This document shows, piece after piece, positions 16,187 to 24,133 of a stretch of 36,184 nt of DNA. Every line of letters begins with the position of its first letter. Within the stretch, counting starts at the first letter, position 1. Location: NCBI GenBank assembly GCA_020724505.1, contig DYGV01000024.1, forward strand, positions 1 through 36,184, read 5' to 3'. The position numbers were made by a program, and so were the translations under genes. The notes beneath the pieces are model-generated. The model did not search any database and was not told the origin of the DNA. It saw only the letters and a list, made by a program, of their open reading frames with translations. This DNA is from Anaerolinea thermophila. GTDB taxonomy: Bacteria > Chloroflexota > Anaerolineae > Anaerolineales > UBA4823.

Positions 16187-16203
16187 GTAGTTGTACTACA
16201 TAT
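16183..16203. promoter_or_regulatory. PadR-type operator palindrome
   Basis: Perfect 9-bp arms ATATGTAGT and ACTACATAT flank TGT. The arms contain ATGT...ACAT, the half-sites known for PadR-family repressors. It overlaps the -10 box, so the PadR protein encoded next probably represses its own operon. Confidence 0.7.
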
Positions 16204-16229
16204 ATTCTGCCGCCATATCTAGGACTCCC

Positions 16230-16613
16230 ATGAATACTTCCACTGATATACAAACTCACCTTCCCCTGACAGAGGTTACCTATTTCATCCTGCTCAGCCT
16301 TGCTCCTGAACCTCGTCACGGATACGCGATTATGAAAGACGTAGAACGCTTGAGTCAAGGGCGTGTATCTCTCAGCACGGGTACGCTTTATGGGGCATTA
16401 AAGCGCTTGCTTGAACAAGGTTGGATTATTCGGATGCAGGGCGTCGAAGAGGATCACAAAGGTCGAGAGCGCAAAGCCTATCGCCTGACGAGTCTGGGTC
16501 AAAGCATCTTACAGGCTGAAATCGAAAGATTGAACTCTTTAGTGGATGCCGCCAGCAGGAAAAACTTGGGGAATTCAAAAGCAATTTACCCCAATCAAAG
16601 CCGCCACTCTTAA
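16230..16613 (+). CDS. PadR-family transcriptional repressor
   Basis: Encodes 127 residues from the ATG at 16230. The winged helix has the PadR wording: TEVTYFILLSLAPEPRHGYAI, LSTGTLYGALKRLLEQGWI and KGRERKAYRLTSLGQSIL, followed by a C-terminal dimerisation helix (LQAEIERLNSLVDAASRK). PadR proteins bind palindromes as dimers and are relieved by small ligands. A matching palindrome sits on its own -10 box. The next gene starts 61 bases downstream on the same strand. PadR genes next to membrane proteins beginning YPRRFRDEFGEEM are a common pairing, and here that partner is an exosortase fusion. Confidence 0.92.
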   Translation: MNTSTDIQTHLPLTEVTYFILLSLAPEPRHGYAIMKDVERLSQGRVSLSTGTLYGALKRLLEQGWIIRMQGVEEDHKGRERKAYRLTSLGQSILQAEIERLNSLVDAASRKNLGNSKAIYPNQSRHS

Positions 16614-16674
16614 CCATCTCTATTCAGGCGTTTTCGAGAAGTGCAGAAACTGGGGCGACCGACCAAAAGGTTTC

Positions 16675-19197
16675 ATGGACATTGAGATTATCAAGCAAAT
16701 CTATGCTGTACTGATACACATGTATCCGCGCCGCTTTCGAGATGAATTCGGCGAAGAAATGCAGCATGTCTTTGCCCAATCCCTTGAGGAGGCGCAGCTT
16801 TCCAGTCAGCGTTCGGTTTTTTCGTTGATTTTGCGTGAGATTCGCGATACACCAATCGCCGCCGTTCGAGAACGTTGGCACGCTCGGAATTTGCCGCCCT
16901 ATGTACCACCACCAGAGCCTCTTTGGCCTGAAAAGCCTATTCTCCGATGGATTGCAATCAGCATCTTCATCATCCCCGCTTTGCTTAGTTCAGTGGATCT
17001 TTTACTTCCCGACATTGCCCTGCCTATACTTGGGCTGCCCTTGATAGGACTCATCCTCTTCTCGATCATTGCCGGATTTATGACGGGTTTGCCGCGCTGG
17101 ACGCTTCCATCTATTGGAGCTGTTGCCGGCTTTTTGACCATACTGGCTTTTCAAGAATTGAATACCCTATTTCAGCCCTGGATCGCGCCATTATACAGCA
17201 ATATTGTTAGAGACCAGTCTCTGGCCTCCCGACTGACTTGGCAATTCCTCCAAAGCGGCGAATTCGTTTTGTGCCTTTTTATCATCTCGCTCTCCATTCT
17301 CGGCGCCCTGGCCTTATTGCGCCCAGCACATTCTCCAATTCAATACCTGAGAGAGGATTGGACTCGGTTATCGTTTCTTTTCTACAGTGCAACGGCAATA
17401 ATCGTCCTGATTGAATTTGACGATTACCGATACGAAGAATGGGCGCAAATCGCCATCTTTATTATTCTGGCTTGCGGCGCCTGGGGATATTTGTCCAGTT
17501 TCAATACCTTTGGACGCATCACATCTTTGCTCAGCGCGTTTACCATGGCGATGATCGTCCTAGGGGTCAGCAAATGGCGCCTTGCGCCCTTACAGGATCG
17601 GTGGTTCGCCAATAACTTATCCTCAAGCGATCGTTGGTTTACCGCCCTCGACACAATTTGTATTTGGTTCTGGATGGCGCTCCTCCTGATTGGACCAGGG
17701 CTACGGAAACGTAAACCACCGAATATCCTTCTCAATCTGATTTTGTGGGTTGGATGGATGTTTCTCTTTCGCTCGATTTTCCCTTATTTATCCATCATCT
17801 TCACTCGGCAAGAATTTCGCCTCAATCAACTTGCTCTGCTTGGCGTGATCTGTTTGATCATTTATCAAGCGCGAAAAGATGGGATACGAGCGCGTTTCAG
17901 ATCCGCGCCAATGCTGCACCTACCCGCATTAGCGATGTTATTGGGCAGTTCGATAGCTTTTGTTCTTACAGAAAGATGGGTGGACATCAACACCCTTTCT
18001 GCCAGTTTATTTGGTCTTGCCTTTTACGGGCTACTCGGACTGTGGCTAGACCCTTCGATTTGGAGACATGGGCTGCCCGTTGCGTTGTTGTTGATCGCCA
18101 CTCTTCCATTCAACGAGCACTTACAGACCTTTGTAGGGTATCCGCTTCGGCTGTTTACAGCCACTCTGGTGCGGGAAGGCTTAACTGCTTTTGGTGTGCC
18201 TACGATTGGCATTGATACAATTCTGGTCTTTGAAAACAGCATCTCACAGATTGACGTCCCATGCAGCGGGGTCAAAAGCATCTGGACAGGCGGCATGTTT
18301 TTACTCGCTGCCACCTGGATCGAGCGCCGACGGATGGGTAAACGCTGGGCGTTCGCCAGCTTGATCTATGCTTTCATGCTAATCGCCGCCAACCTGGTTC
18401 GAGTAGCCACTTTGGTTACAGTCGGCGAGGTATGGGGTTGGAGACTATTGGCTGAAATGCTCCATGTTCCCTTGGGTGTGCTCGGCTTTGTGGCTGCATG
18501 TATCGCACTGGTTTGGATGCTTCGTCACTTCGTGCCCGAGTATGTGTCTGCAGGGGAAATATCTCGCGCCGAAGAACAAAGAAAATTACGCCGTCCAAAT
18601 TGGCTAACGCCCGCGCTGCTGTTTTCCATTTTAGCTCTCATTCTGCTTTATTCACCGCGCCCACGAGTCGCAGCCGCGCAATCTACCCAACGAATTACCT
18701 TTTCTCCAGAGCTGAACGCAGAAACCTGGCCGCTATCACCGGGTGAGTTGGATTGGTTATCCGCCGATGGACCACTAACTGCCGACCGTTGGCGCTTTGA
18801 TTGGCATGGTCATCGCGGCTCGTTTCTGTTGGTAACCAGTGATACTTGGCGCGCGCATCATCGCCCAGAACGATGCTTTGAGACTTATGGATTAACGGTT
18901 GATCGCTCATATAGCTCTTTGATCAACCCGGACTTTCCGCTGCGCTTGGTCTCATTGAGCGCAGGTCAAAAACGCTATCGTTATACTGCTGTTTATTGGC
19001 TACAGGCGCAGGATCGAATCACAGACGATTATTCTACGCGTATCTGGTCCGACCTATCTCCTGACCACCAGACCTGGGTATTAGTCACAATTCTATTCGA
19101 TAAAGTAGAAGAGCCATTGGACAGCGATTTACAGGCGCTTTATCAGGAGTTGCGTCAGGCAGTTGGACGTAGCTTACAAGGAGGATCCCAGCAATGA
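16675..19197 (+). CDS. Exosortase fused to an EpsI-like domain, with a PadR-partner N-terminal segment
   Basis: Encodes 840 residues from the ATG at 16675. Residues 1-70 (YAVLIHMYPRRFRDEFGEEMQ) resemble the short domain of PadR-linked membrane proteins. Many membrane segments follow. The exosortase catalytic triad is clear: Cys530 in IDVPCSGVKSIWTG, Arg576 in NLVRVATLV and His597 in MLHVPLGVLGF. After the last membrane span, residues ~670-840 form an exported EpsI-like domain with HHRPERCFETYGLTVD. Exosortases are transpeptidase-like membrane proteases that cut PEP-CTERM tails. Its stop overlaps the start of the next gene (ATGA), whose product has such a tail, so the pair is likely a dedicated enzyme-substrate set like the XrtN/XrtO types; the exact type is not certain. 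Confidence 0.88.
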   Translation: MDIEIIKQIYAVLIHMYPRRFRDEFGEEMQHVFAQSLEEAQLSSQRSVFSLILREIRDTPIAAVRERWHARNLPPYVPPPEPLWPEKPILRWIAISIFIIPALLSSVDLLLPDIALPILGLPLIGLILFSIIAGFMTGLPRWTLPSIGAVAGFLTILAFQELNTLFQPWIAPLYSNIVRDQSLASRLTWQFLQSGEFVLCLFIISLSILGALALLRPAHSPIQYLREDWTRLSFLFYSATAIIVLIEFDDYRYEEWAQIAIFIILACGAWGYLSSFNTFGRITSLLSAFTMAMIVLGVSKWRLAPLQDRWFANNLSSSDRWFTALDTICIWFWMALLLIGPGLRKRKPPNILLNLILWVGWMFLFRSIFPYLSIIFTRQEFRLNQLALLGVICLIIYQARKDGIRARFRSAPMLHLPALAMLLGSSIAFVLTERWVDINTLSASLFGLAFYGLLGLWLDPSIWRHGLPVALLLIATLPFNEHLQTFVGYPLRLFTATLVREGLTAFGVPTIGIDTILVFENSISQIDVPCSGVKSIWTGGMFLLAATWIERRRMGKRWAFASLIYAFMLIAANLVRVATLVTVGEVWGWRLLAEMLHVPLGVLGFVAACIALVWMLRHFVPEYVSAGEISRAEEQRKLRRPNWLTPALLFSILALILLYSPRPRVAAAQSTQRITFSPELNAETWPLSPGELDWLSADGPLTADRWRFDWHGHRGSFLLVTSDTWRAHHRPERCFETYGLTVDRSYSSLINPDFPLRLVSLSAGQKRYRYTAVYWLQAQDRITDDYSTRIWSDLSPDHQTWVLVTILFDKVEEPLDSDLQALYQELRQAVGRSLQGGSQQ

Positions 19198-22127
19198 ACG
19201 AAAATAAGATCACACGTTCACGAAGCGAACGTATCGCAGGTGGTCTGTTCTGGTCTTGGAACATCATCTTTCTTACGTTTATGGCGCTCGGCTTTGCGCC
19301 GCGTCTGCTACCCGAATTGATCCTTGCCGTACGCACCAGCAATATCCGCTGGATATTTCTGTTTTATGCTGTCCTGCTGACTTGTATTCCCATCGCCTCG
19401 GTGATTTTGGGCTATACGACTTTGCGCCGCGAACCCAAGAAGCTATTTGCCCTCAGTTATGTTGTGGAATGGCCATTGATGTTGATGCTCGCAATACGGT
19501 TCTTTCTAATTCGTCAGGCATCCACCGGTCTCACATTCTTGATGTTGATCGCGGGATTTGGCATGGCTGTATTCTTTTGGGACATTCTCGATCGCCAGAT
19601 CGAACGTCGCCGCGCTTGGGCAACATGGCTGCGATTATTGGGCTTGACGATCATGTTCCTTGTTTGCCTGTATGCCTCTTTGTGGGTGGCATTTTACGCA
19701 TTACCGCTCGCCGTAGAGTCATTCGAATGGCTAGGGCGGACTTTGAGCAATATCGGCGGCTTTCTTAGGAATCTTGCTAATGACCTGATCCGATTGTTTG
19801 GTGTCGAGCTTGTTTGGGCGCCATTTATCATCTTAGGCTTTTGCCTATTGCTCTTCACGGCCACCCTATTTGTGCTTGCGCCAATCGCCGTGCCTGTCTT
19901 GGCATATCAATCCTGGCGCAAGGCGTTGACCTCTGCCGAGACACATTGGGCACCGCCAACGCCGGCCATCTTTTCTACGTTGGTTATCATCCTCACAATT
20001 GTGGGAGCAATTCTGACTAATCGTCAGCCACAAATTCAGGTGTTTGCAATGGTCGAAAATCCACCTAATAACGTCCAGGAGGCCGCCAAGTTGTTGGAGA
20101 GGCAAACGACCATTCGTAAAGGTTTGCTCAATGCTTATCTGGCTCCATTCCGATATATCAGCGCTTTAGGAGAAGTGGGGCATATCCGTTCGATTTATGC
20201 AGATAGCCTAGAACTGTCCGCCCCAGCAGCCATTAATGTAGAACGCTTCTACGAGATTGTAGCTCGCCCATTATTGTATCAACCCGTGCATTACACCCGC
20301 CCAGCAGATGCAGAATGGACTCGCCGCACGCAGGCGCTACAGCGAGAGCCTGTAGAAGCTGCCCGTTTGTATCAACGCATCTTTGATCAAACGATCGTAG
20401 ATGGCGAGCATGAAGCCATTCTTAATGCAGTTCGCTCAACCTGGCTGCCCGAACAGGCACAGGCTGGCTTGCAGACCCTTGAGGAGCGAGAAGTACACCT
20501 GGAGCGACAGGAGATTACAATCGCCGAACATGGAGATTGGGCAGATATTGAACTTTTAGAGGTTTATCGGAATACAACTTCCAATCGTCAAGAGGTGATC
20601 TATTACTTTACTCTACCCGAATCGGCTGTTATAACCGGTCTATGGCTGGGGAATTCTCCTGATCGGGCTGAGCGTTTTGCGTATCACGTAGCACCACGCG
20701 GCGCTGCACAAGCGGTTTATCGCAATGAGGTGCGTCTCAATCTCGACCCGGCCTTGATCGAGCAAATTGGCCCACGCCAATACCGCTTAAGAATCTTTCC
20801 TGTACCTCCGGTCCCGCTAACTTTCGACGATCGAACCGCTCGTACACAGATTGGTGAAGCGCCACCGCTTTATTTATGGCTAACCTGGAAAACGTTGCTA
20901 GATTCGCAAGGATGGCATTTTCCCCGCCTGACGCTAAAACAAAATATCTATTGGGATAACGACACCGTACGGTTGATCAATGGCGCTGAATCTGACAAGG
21001 CAATTGATGATTGGCTGCCGAAATCGTTGCCGCCATCAGCGTCCATTATCCCTGTGACACACCAAGCTTACTTTGGCGACTATAGCGTAACTGCCACGCC
21101 GATATCGCAAGTGGAATTACCAGCTCTTCCCGCAGACCTGCGCCTGGCGATCGTCCTGGATCGTTCTTACAGTATGCGTTCCCACATGGAAGAAGCAAGC
21201 CGTACGTTGAACGACCTGGAAAAGATACCGGTCAAAAGTGCCGATATTTACCTCACCGCTTCACCCTATCGCGGCGAAGGACCCTCGCGGATCGAATTCG
21301 GTCAATTCGACCCGCAAAGTGTAACCTTCATGGGGGGTCAGAACCCGGCGGAGCTTCTGGCACAATTCGAAGCGTTGCGGGAAGATCGAATTTATGATGC
21401 TGTTTTGGTCATCACCGATAACGCCGGGTATGAGCTAGGAGAAAGTTGGATAGATCTATCTGTCCCAGAGATGCCGGTCTGGTTCCTCCATTTAGGGGAC
21501 GAAGTCCCTATTGGTTATGACGACAAAACCTTGCAATCTTTACAAGGTTCCGGCGGGGGCGTTGTAGGAAGTCTGGATGAGGCATTAGCTCGCATTGCTG
21601 TTGCCATAGAGAAATCGCCCACGAGTATGGAAACAACAGATCAAATTTGGATCAATCGAGACATTGTAGATGGATATCTCTGGGAAACCCGCTTCCTGGA
21701 CAACCGATCGGCGCAAAAAACAGCCGCCTTAGAGGGAGGATTTGCACCTCTGGCGGCTCGCAGGGTGATTCTGGCTGAAATGCAACGCCGTAAAGGGAAT
21801 TTGAGCGATCTCCAGACGCTGGATAATCTGCATTCCCTGGCGCAAGAGCAGAGCATTGTCACCCCTTACTCCTCAATGATCGTCCTGGTCACCCAACAAC
21901 AGGAACAACTATTGAGAGGTCTCTCCAAACTGGATGATCGTTATCAACGCGAAGTTGAGTCGCTAGGCGAAACCACTCCAGCCACACAGCTCCCCCTTAC
22001 TGGCGTGCCTGAACCGGAAGAATGGCTCTTGATTGGCGCATCTTTGATCCTGTTGGCTTATCTCCTACAAGCCCGGCGTAAGGAATGGCTGCCAATCCTA
22101 CGCGCCAACTGGCCAAAGTTTCGATAA
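19194..22127 (+). CDS. Multi-span VIT/VWA-like membrane protein with PEP-CTERM-like tail (exosortase target)
   Basis: Encodes 977 residues. The first ~290 hold about eight membrane segments. Residues ~430-550 form a VIT (inter-alpha-trypsin inhibitor) domain: EVHLERQEITIAEHGDWADI, VYRNEVRLNLDPALIEQIGP, RQYRLRIFPVPP. A VWA-like region follows with the metal-site motif DRSYS (Asp656). The end is a sorting signal: VPEPEEW (PEP at 939-941), a hydrophobic helix IGASLILLAYLL, and a basic patch RRKEW. This matches the PEP-CTERM-family integral membrane proteins found beside single-target exosortases. Unusually for a sorted protein it is also anchored by its N-terminal half, so cleavage would release only the tail. 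It overlaps the exosortase gene by four bases. Confidence 0.85.
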   Translation: MNENKITRSRSERIAGGLFWSWNIIFLTFMALGFAPRLLPELILAVRTSNIRWIFLFYAVLLTCIPIASVILGYTTLRREPKKLFALSYVVEWPLMLMLAIRFFLIRQASTGLTFLMLIAGFGMAVFFWDILDRQIERRRAWATWLRLLGLTIMFLVCLYASLWVAFYALPLAVESFEWLGRTLSNIGGFLRNLANDLIRLFGVELVWAPFIILGFCLLLFTATLFVLAPIAVPVLAYQSWRKALTSAETHWAPPTPAIFSTLVIILTIVGAILTNRQPQIQVFAMVENPPNNVQEAAKLLERQTTIRKGLLNAYLAPFRYISALGEVGHIRSIYADSLELSAPAAINVERFYEIVARPLLYQPVHYTRPADAEWTRRTQALQREPVEAARLYQRIFDQTIVDGEHEAILNAVRSTWLPEQAQAGLQTLEEREVHLERQEITIAEHGDWADIELLEVYRNTTSNRQEVIYYFTLPESAVITGLWLGNSPDRAERFAYHVAPRGAAQAVYRNEVRLNLDPALIEQIGPRQYRLRIFPVPPVPLTFDDRTARTQIGEAPPLYLWLTWKTLLDSQGWHFPRLTLKQNIYWDNDTVRLINGAESDKAIDDWLPKSLPPSASIIPVTHQAYFGDYSVTATPISQVELPALPADLRLAIVLDRSYSMRSHMEEASRTLNDLEKIPVKSADIYLTASPYRGEGPSRIEFGQFDPQSVTFMGGQNPAELLAQFEALREDRIYDAVLVITDNAGYELGESWIDLSVPEMPVWFLHLGDEVPIGYDDKTLQSLQGSGGGVVGSLDEALARIAVAIEKSPTSMETTDQIWINRDIVDGYLWETRFLDNRSAQKTAALEGGFAPLAARRVILAEMQRRKGNLSDLQTLDNLHSLAQEQSIVTPYSSMIVLVTQQQEQLLRGLSKLDDRYQREVESLGETTPATQLPLTGVPEPEEWLLIGASLILLAYLLQARRKEWLPILRANWPKFR

Positions 22128-22253
22128 GTACGCCCAGTTCGCTTTTTAAGCTCAAATAGCTGTTCATGCCGTAGAAGTAAACAGGGATTCGCCTTAACGG
22201 ATTTAATCATTTTTATTCCGCTGTATCTTCTAACTTTAGGTAAAATTATCCCT

Positions 22254-22856
22254 ATGAAAAAAGTCAAATGCACCCCCCTACTTTCTTTTTTGCTCGTGAT
22301 TTTGTTAGCAGCTTGCAACTATCCAGGCGGCAACCCATTTGTTTCACCCACGCCCACCACAGCCCCTACGGCTACACCTACTGAAACACCCCTGCCGCCC
22401 ACCGACACACCGCCGCCCCCTCCTACTGATACGCCTTTACCGCCGCCTACTGAACCGCCGCAACCAACCTTGCCGCCCACTGCCACGGCGACTAAGGTTC
22501 CCACCGCAGTGGTTGTCACCCCACTGCCAGGAGCAAAGTTCAGCGCATCCTTCACCGGCGGCACATTTACATTCCGCATCAACCCGCCTGGGCGAATGGT
22601 CACACTCAAAGAGATCACTCTCAACAAAGCTACCTGCTCCGACGGCAAGACCGTCAGCACACATCTGACCTTCGAAGATATCAAATACTTCCCCATCGAA
22701 GCGGGTAAGTTCACCATCACTTTTGACCGCACAACCATCAATGGACAATTCATCACCCCCACCACCGCGCGCGGGTTGATCTCAATTAAAATCAACGCCA
22801 ACAAAGGCGTCTGTCAGATCAACACGCTGCCCTGGACAGCCAGCGCAGTGGAATAA
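22254..22856 (+). CDS. Lipoprotein with Pro/Thr-rich linker and beta-rich C-terminal domain
   Basis: Encodes 200 residues. It starts with a lipoprotein signal MKKVKCTPLLSFLLVILLAAC (lipobox LAAC). Residues ~28-85 are a Pro/Thr linker (TPTTAPTATPTETPLPPTD and similar). Residues ~95-200 are a small beta-rich domain (FTGGTFTFRINPPGRMV, FEDIKYFPIEAGKFTITF) with two Cys (ATCSDGK, KGVCQIN) that could form a disulfide. I do not recognise the family. It is preceded by a 126-base gap with a possible -10 (taaaat) and is probably transcribed alone. Confidence 0.8.
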   Translation: MKKVKCTPLLSFLLVILLAACNYPGGNPFVSPTPTTAPTATPTETPLPPTDTPPPPPTDTPLPPPTEPPQPTLPPTATATKVPTAVVVTPLPGAKFSASFTGGTFTFRINPPGRMVTLKEITLNKATCSDGKTVSTHLTFEDIKYFPIEAGKFTITFDRTTINGQFITPTTARGLISIKINANKGVCQINTLPWTASAVE

Positions 22857-22954
22857 TCAAAGGGATCGCATTAAAGACGCAGCCGGCTGAACCTCATTTT
22901 CAGTCACATCCTTCAGACGACAAAAGCCTGTCAGACTTTAATCGTCTTGCTAAT

Positions 22955-23668
22955 CTACTGCGCCGGTAATACGAAGTGAAACACTGCCTGCGCTCCTGTC
23001 GCCCTCTGGGTTAGCACCACAGTCAGGGCGGGCAGCGGTGAGTCGCCAGGGAAATAGAGCTGTGTCGTCAAACCCCCGCCCGTGGGCGGTAAAACCTTGA
23101 CGTGGATATGACGCGGGCGGCCACCATAGATCGCTGGCAAGATAGTTTCCAGGCGATAAAAACCGTTGGCGTCGGTGAATAAGTGTCCACGCAGGCGATA
23201 GCCTTGCAGATCGTACTGGCCATTGGCGTCGGCTTGCCAGAACTCCAGACGCACTCCGGATAACGGGCGGCAGTCAACCGTCAACACGTAACCGCTCAGG
23301 GTCAATCGTTCACCACTCATCCCCGGCTCGATCAGCGAAGCGCGCTGTGGCGTATTATCCAGGAAATATGGTCCTTCGGCATCAGGTGGAGTAAGGGACA
23401 GGCTAGCGCAATCCGGCGTTGGCAGAGATGGTGGATCTTCACTGACAGCACTTGGGGTAAGCTGAACAATCGCCTCGATCGTTTGTGCTGCAGTTTCAGT
23501 AGGCTGCTTGGCAGGCGATGATGGCAATTCCGTTGATTGCTCGCTGGGCGAAGAGGTAGTCGCAGCGCTTGCAGCAGGGGTCGCGGTTGCCGTAGCCCCA
23601 CCACACGCGCTCAACAGGAAAGCCAAACCGGTCAATCCGGCGATTAGATGGGGAAAAGGTAAACTCAT
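22955..23668 (-). CDS. Secreted lipoprotein with intradiol dioxygenase domain
   Basis: Encodes 237 residues from the ATG at 23668 (ggag 9 bases before; a TTG five codons upstream is less likely). A lipobox (FLLSACGG) and Ala/Thr/Ser/Pro linker precede a domain of the intradiol ring-cleavage family: LTPPDAEGPYFLD, then LSGVRLEFWQADANGQYDLQGYRLRGHLFTD and the iron site IYGGRPRHIHVKV. The Tyr and two His there plus the earlier Tyr in GQYD would give the 2-Tyr/2-His ferric site, so catalysis is possible. Family members open catechol rings with O2; extracellular lipoprotein members exist but their substrates are mostly unknown. Neighbours give no pathway for aromatic breakdown, so physiological substrate is open. 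Confidence 0.85.
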   Translation of the reverse strand: MSLPFPHLIAGLTGLAFLLSACGGATATATPAASAATTSSPSEQSTELPSSPAKQPTETAAQTIEAIVQLTPSAVSEDPPSLPTPDCASLSLTPPDAEGPYFLDNTPQRASLIEPGMSGERLTLSGYVLTVDCRPLSGVRLEFWQADANGQYDLQGYRLRGHLFTDANGFYRLETILPAIYGGRPRHIHVKVLPPTGGGLTTQLYFPGDSPLPALTVVLTQRATGAQAVFHFVLPAQ

Positions 23669-23756
23669 CCAGCAGATCTCCAATTATCTATGGATTCCAC
23701 ATTAGCCAGGGACTATCTAAGTATAGCACATAACAGACCGTCTTTATCGTATTTTA

Positions 23757-24046
23757 ACGTGGGTTCGGGATAAGAAGAGGGTCTCAAATGGGAGTAAACT
23801 TTTGTCACCACAACATTAGTCCAATCCCGAAGAGAGGCCCTCAATGGACAGTTTACTCGAGTTGTTCTGCGATGTCGATGATTTTTGCATAGCATTTCTA
23901 CCATTCTGGAATCAACAGTTGCTTATCAGTGGTAAAAAGCAACGTCAATGTGCTGTGTGGTTTGATCGCTTATTGTCGCAAACCAACCAAACCATTTTTG
24001 GGCTTGGACAACCTTTTACCCTTGCCCGCCTAACCCGAATTCACGT
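23757..24046 (+). mobile_element. Internally deleted IS982-family element (MITE-like)
   Basis: Terminal inverted repeats: acgtgggttcgggata (23757-23772) and the reverse complement of 24031-24046, 13 of 16 matching. Flanks tatttta and tatatta (6 of 7) look like an aged target duplication. Inside, an ATG at 23844 opens an IS982-type transposase start ([15 protein letters not shown], ending ISGKKQRQ). From 23944 a different frame reads [20 protein letters not shown], the C-terminal end of IS982 transposases, stopping at a TAA (24031) within the right repeat. The middle of the gene, including the catalytic residues, is gone; the join is near 23938-23946. It cannot move by itself but could be mobilised by a full copy. 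Confidence 0.85.
23844..24033 (+). pseudogene. IS982 transposase remnant (N-terminal ~34 and C-terminal ~29 residues joined)
   Basis: The N-terminal piece runs in frame from the ATG at 23844 to about 23943. The C-terminal piece runs one frame over from 23944 to the TAA at 24031. Together they are far shorter than the ~290 residues of a complete IS982 transposase, and no DDE catalytic region remains. Confidence 0.8.
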
Positions 24047-24070
24047 TATATTAGCACTTATAGAAAAACA

Positions 24071-24109
24071 ATCACCTGCGTCGGGCTAGATTAGTCCGAC
24101 GCAGGTGAT
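24071..24109 (-). terminator. Intrinsic terminator of the SdrD-like gene
   Basis: A 14-bp perfect stem: atcacctgcgtcgg (24071-24084) with ccgacgcaggtgat (24096-24109), 11-base loop. On the minus strand it is followed by tgtttttct, giving a good U tract. It lies 24 bases after the surface-protein stop. Confidence 0.9.
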
Positions 24110-24133
24110 ATTGTGAGGGCAAATGCTCCGGCG

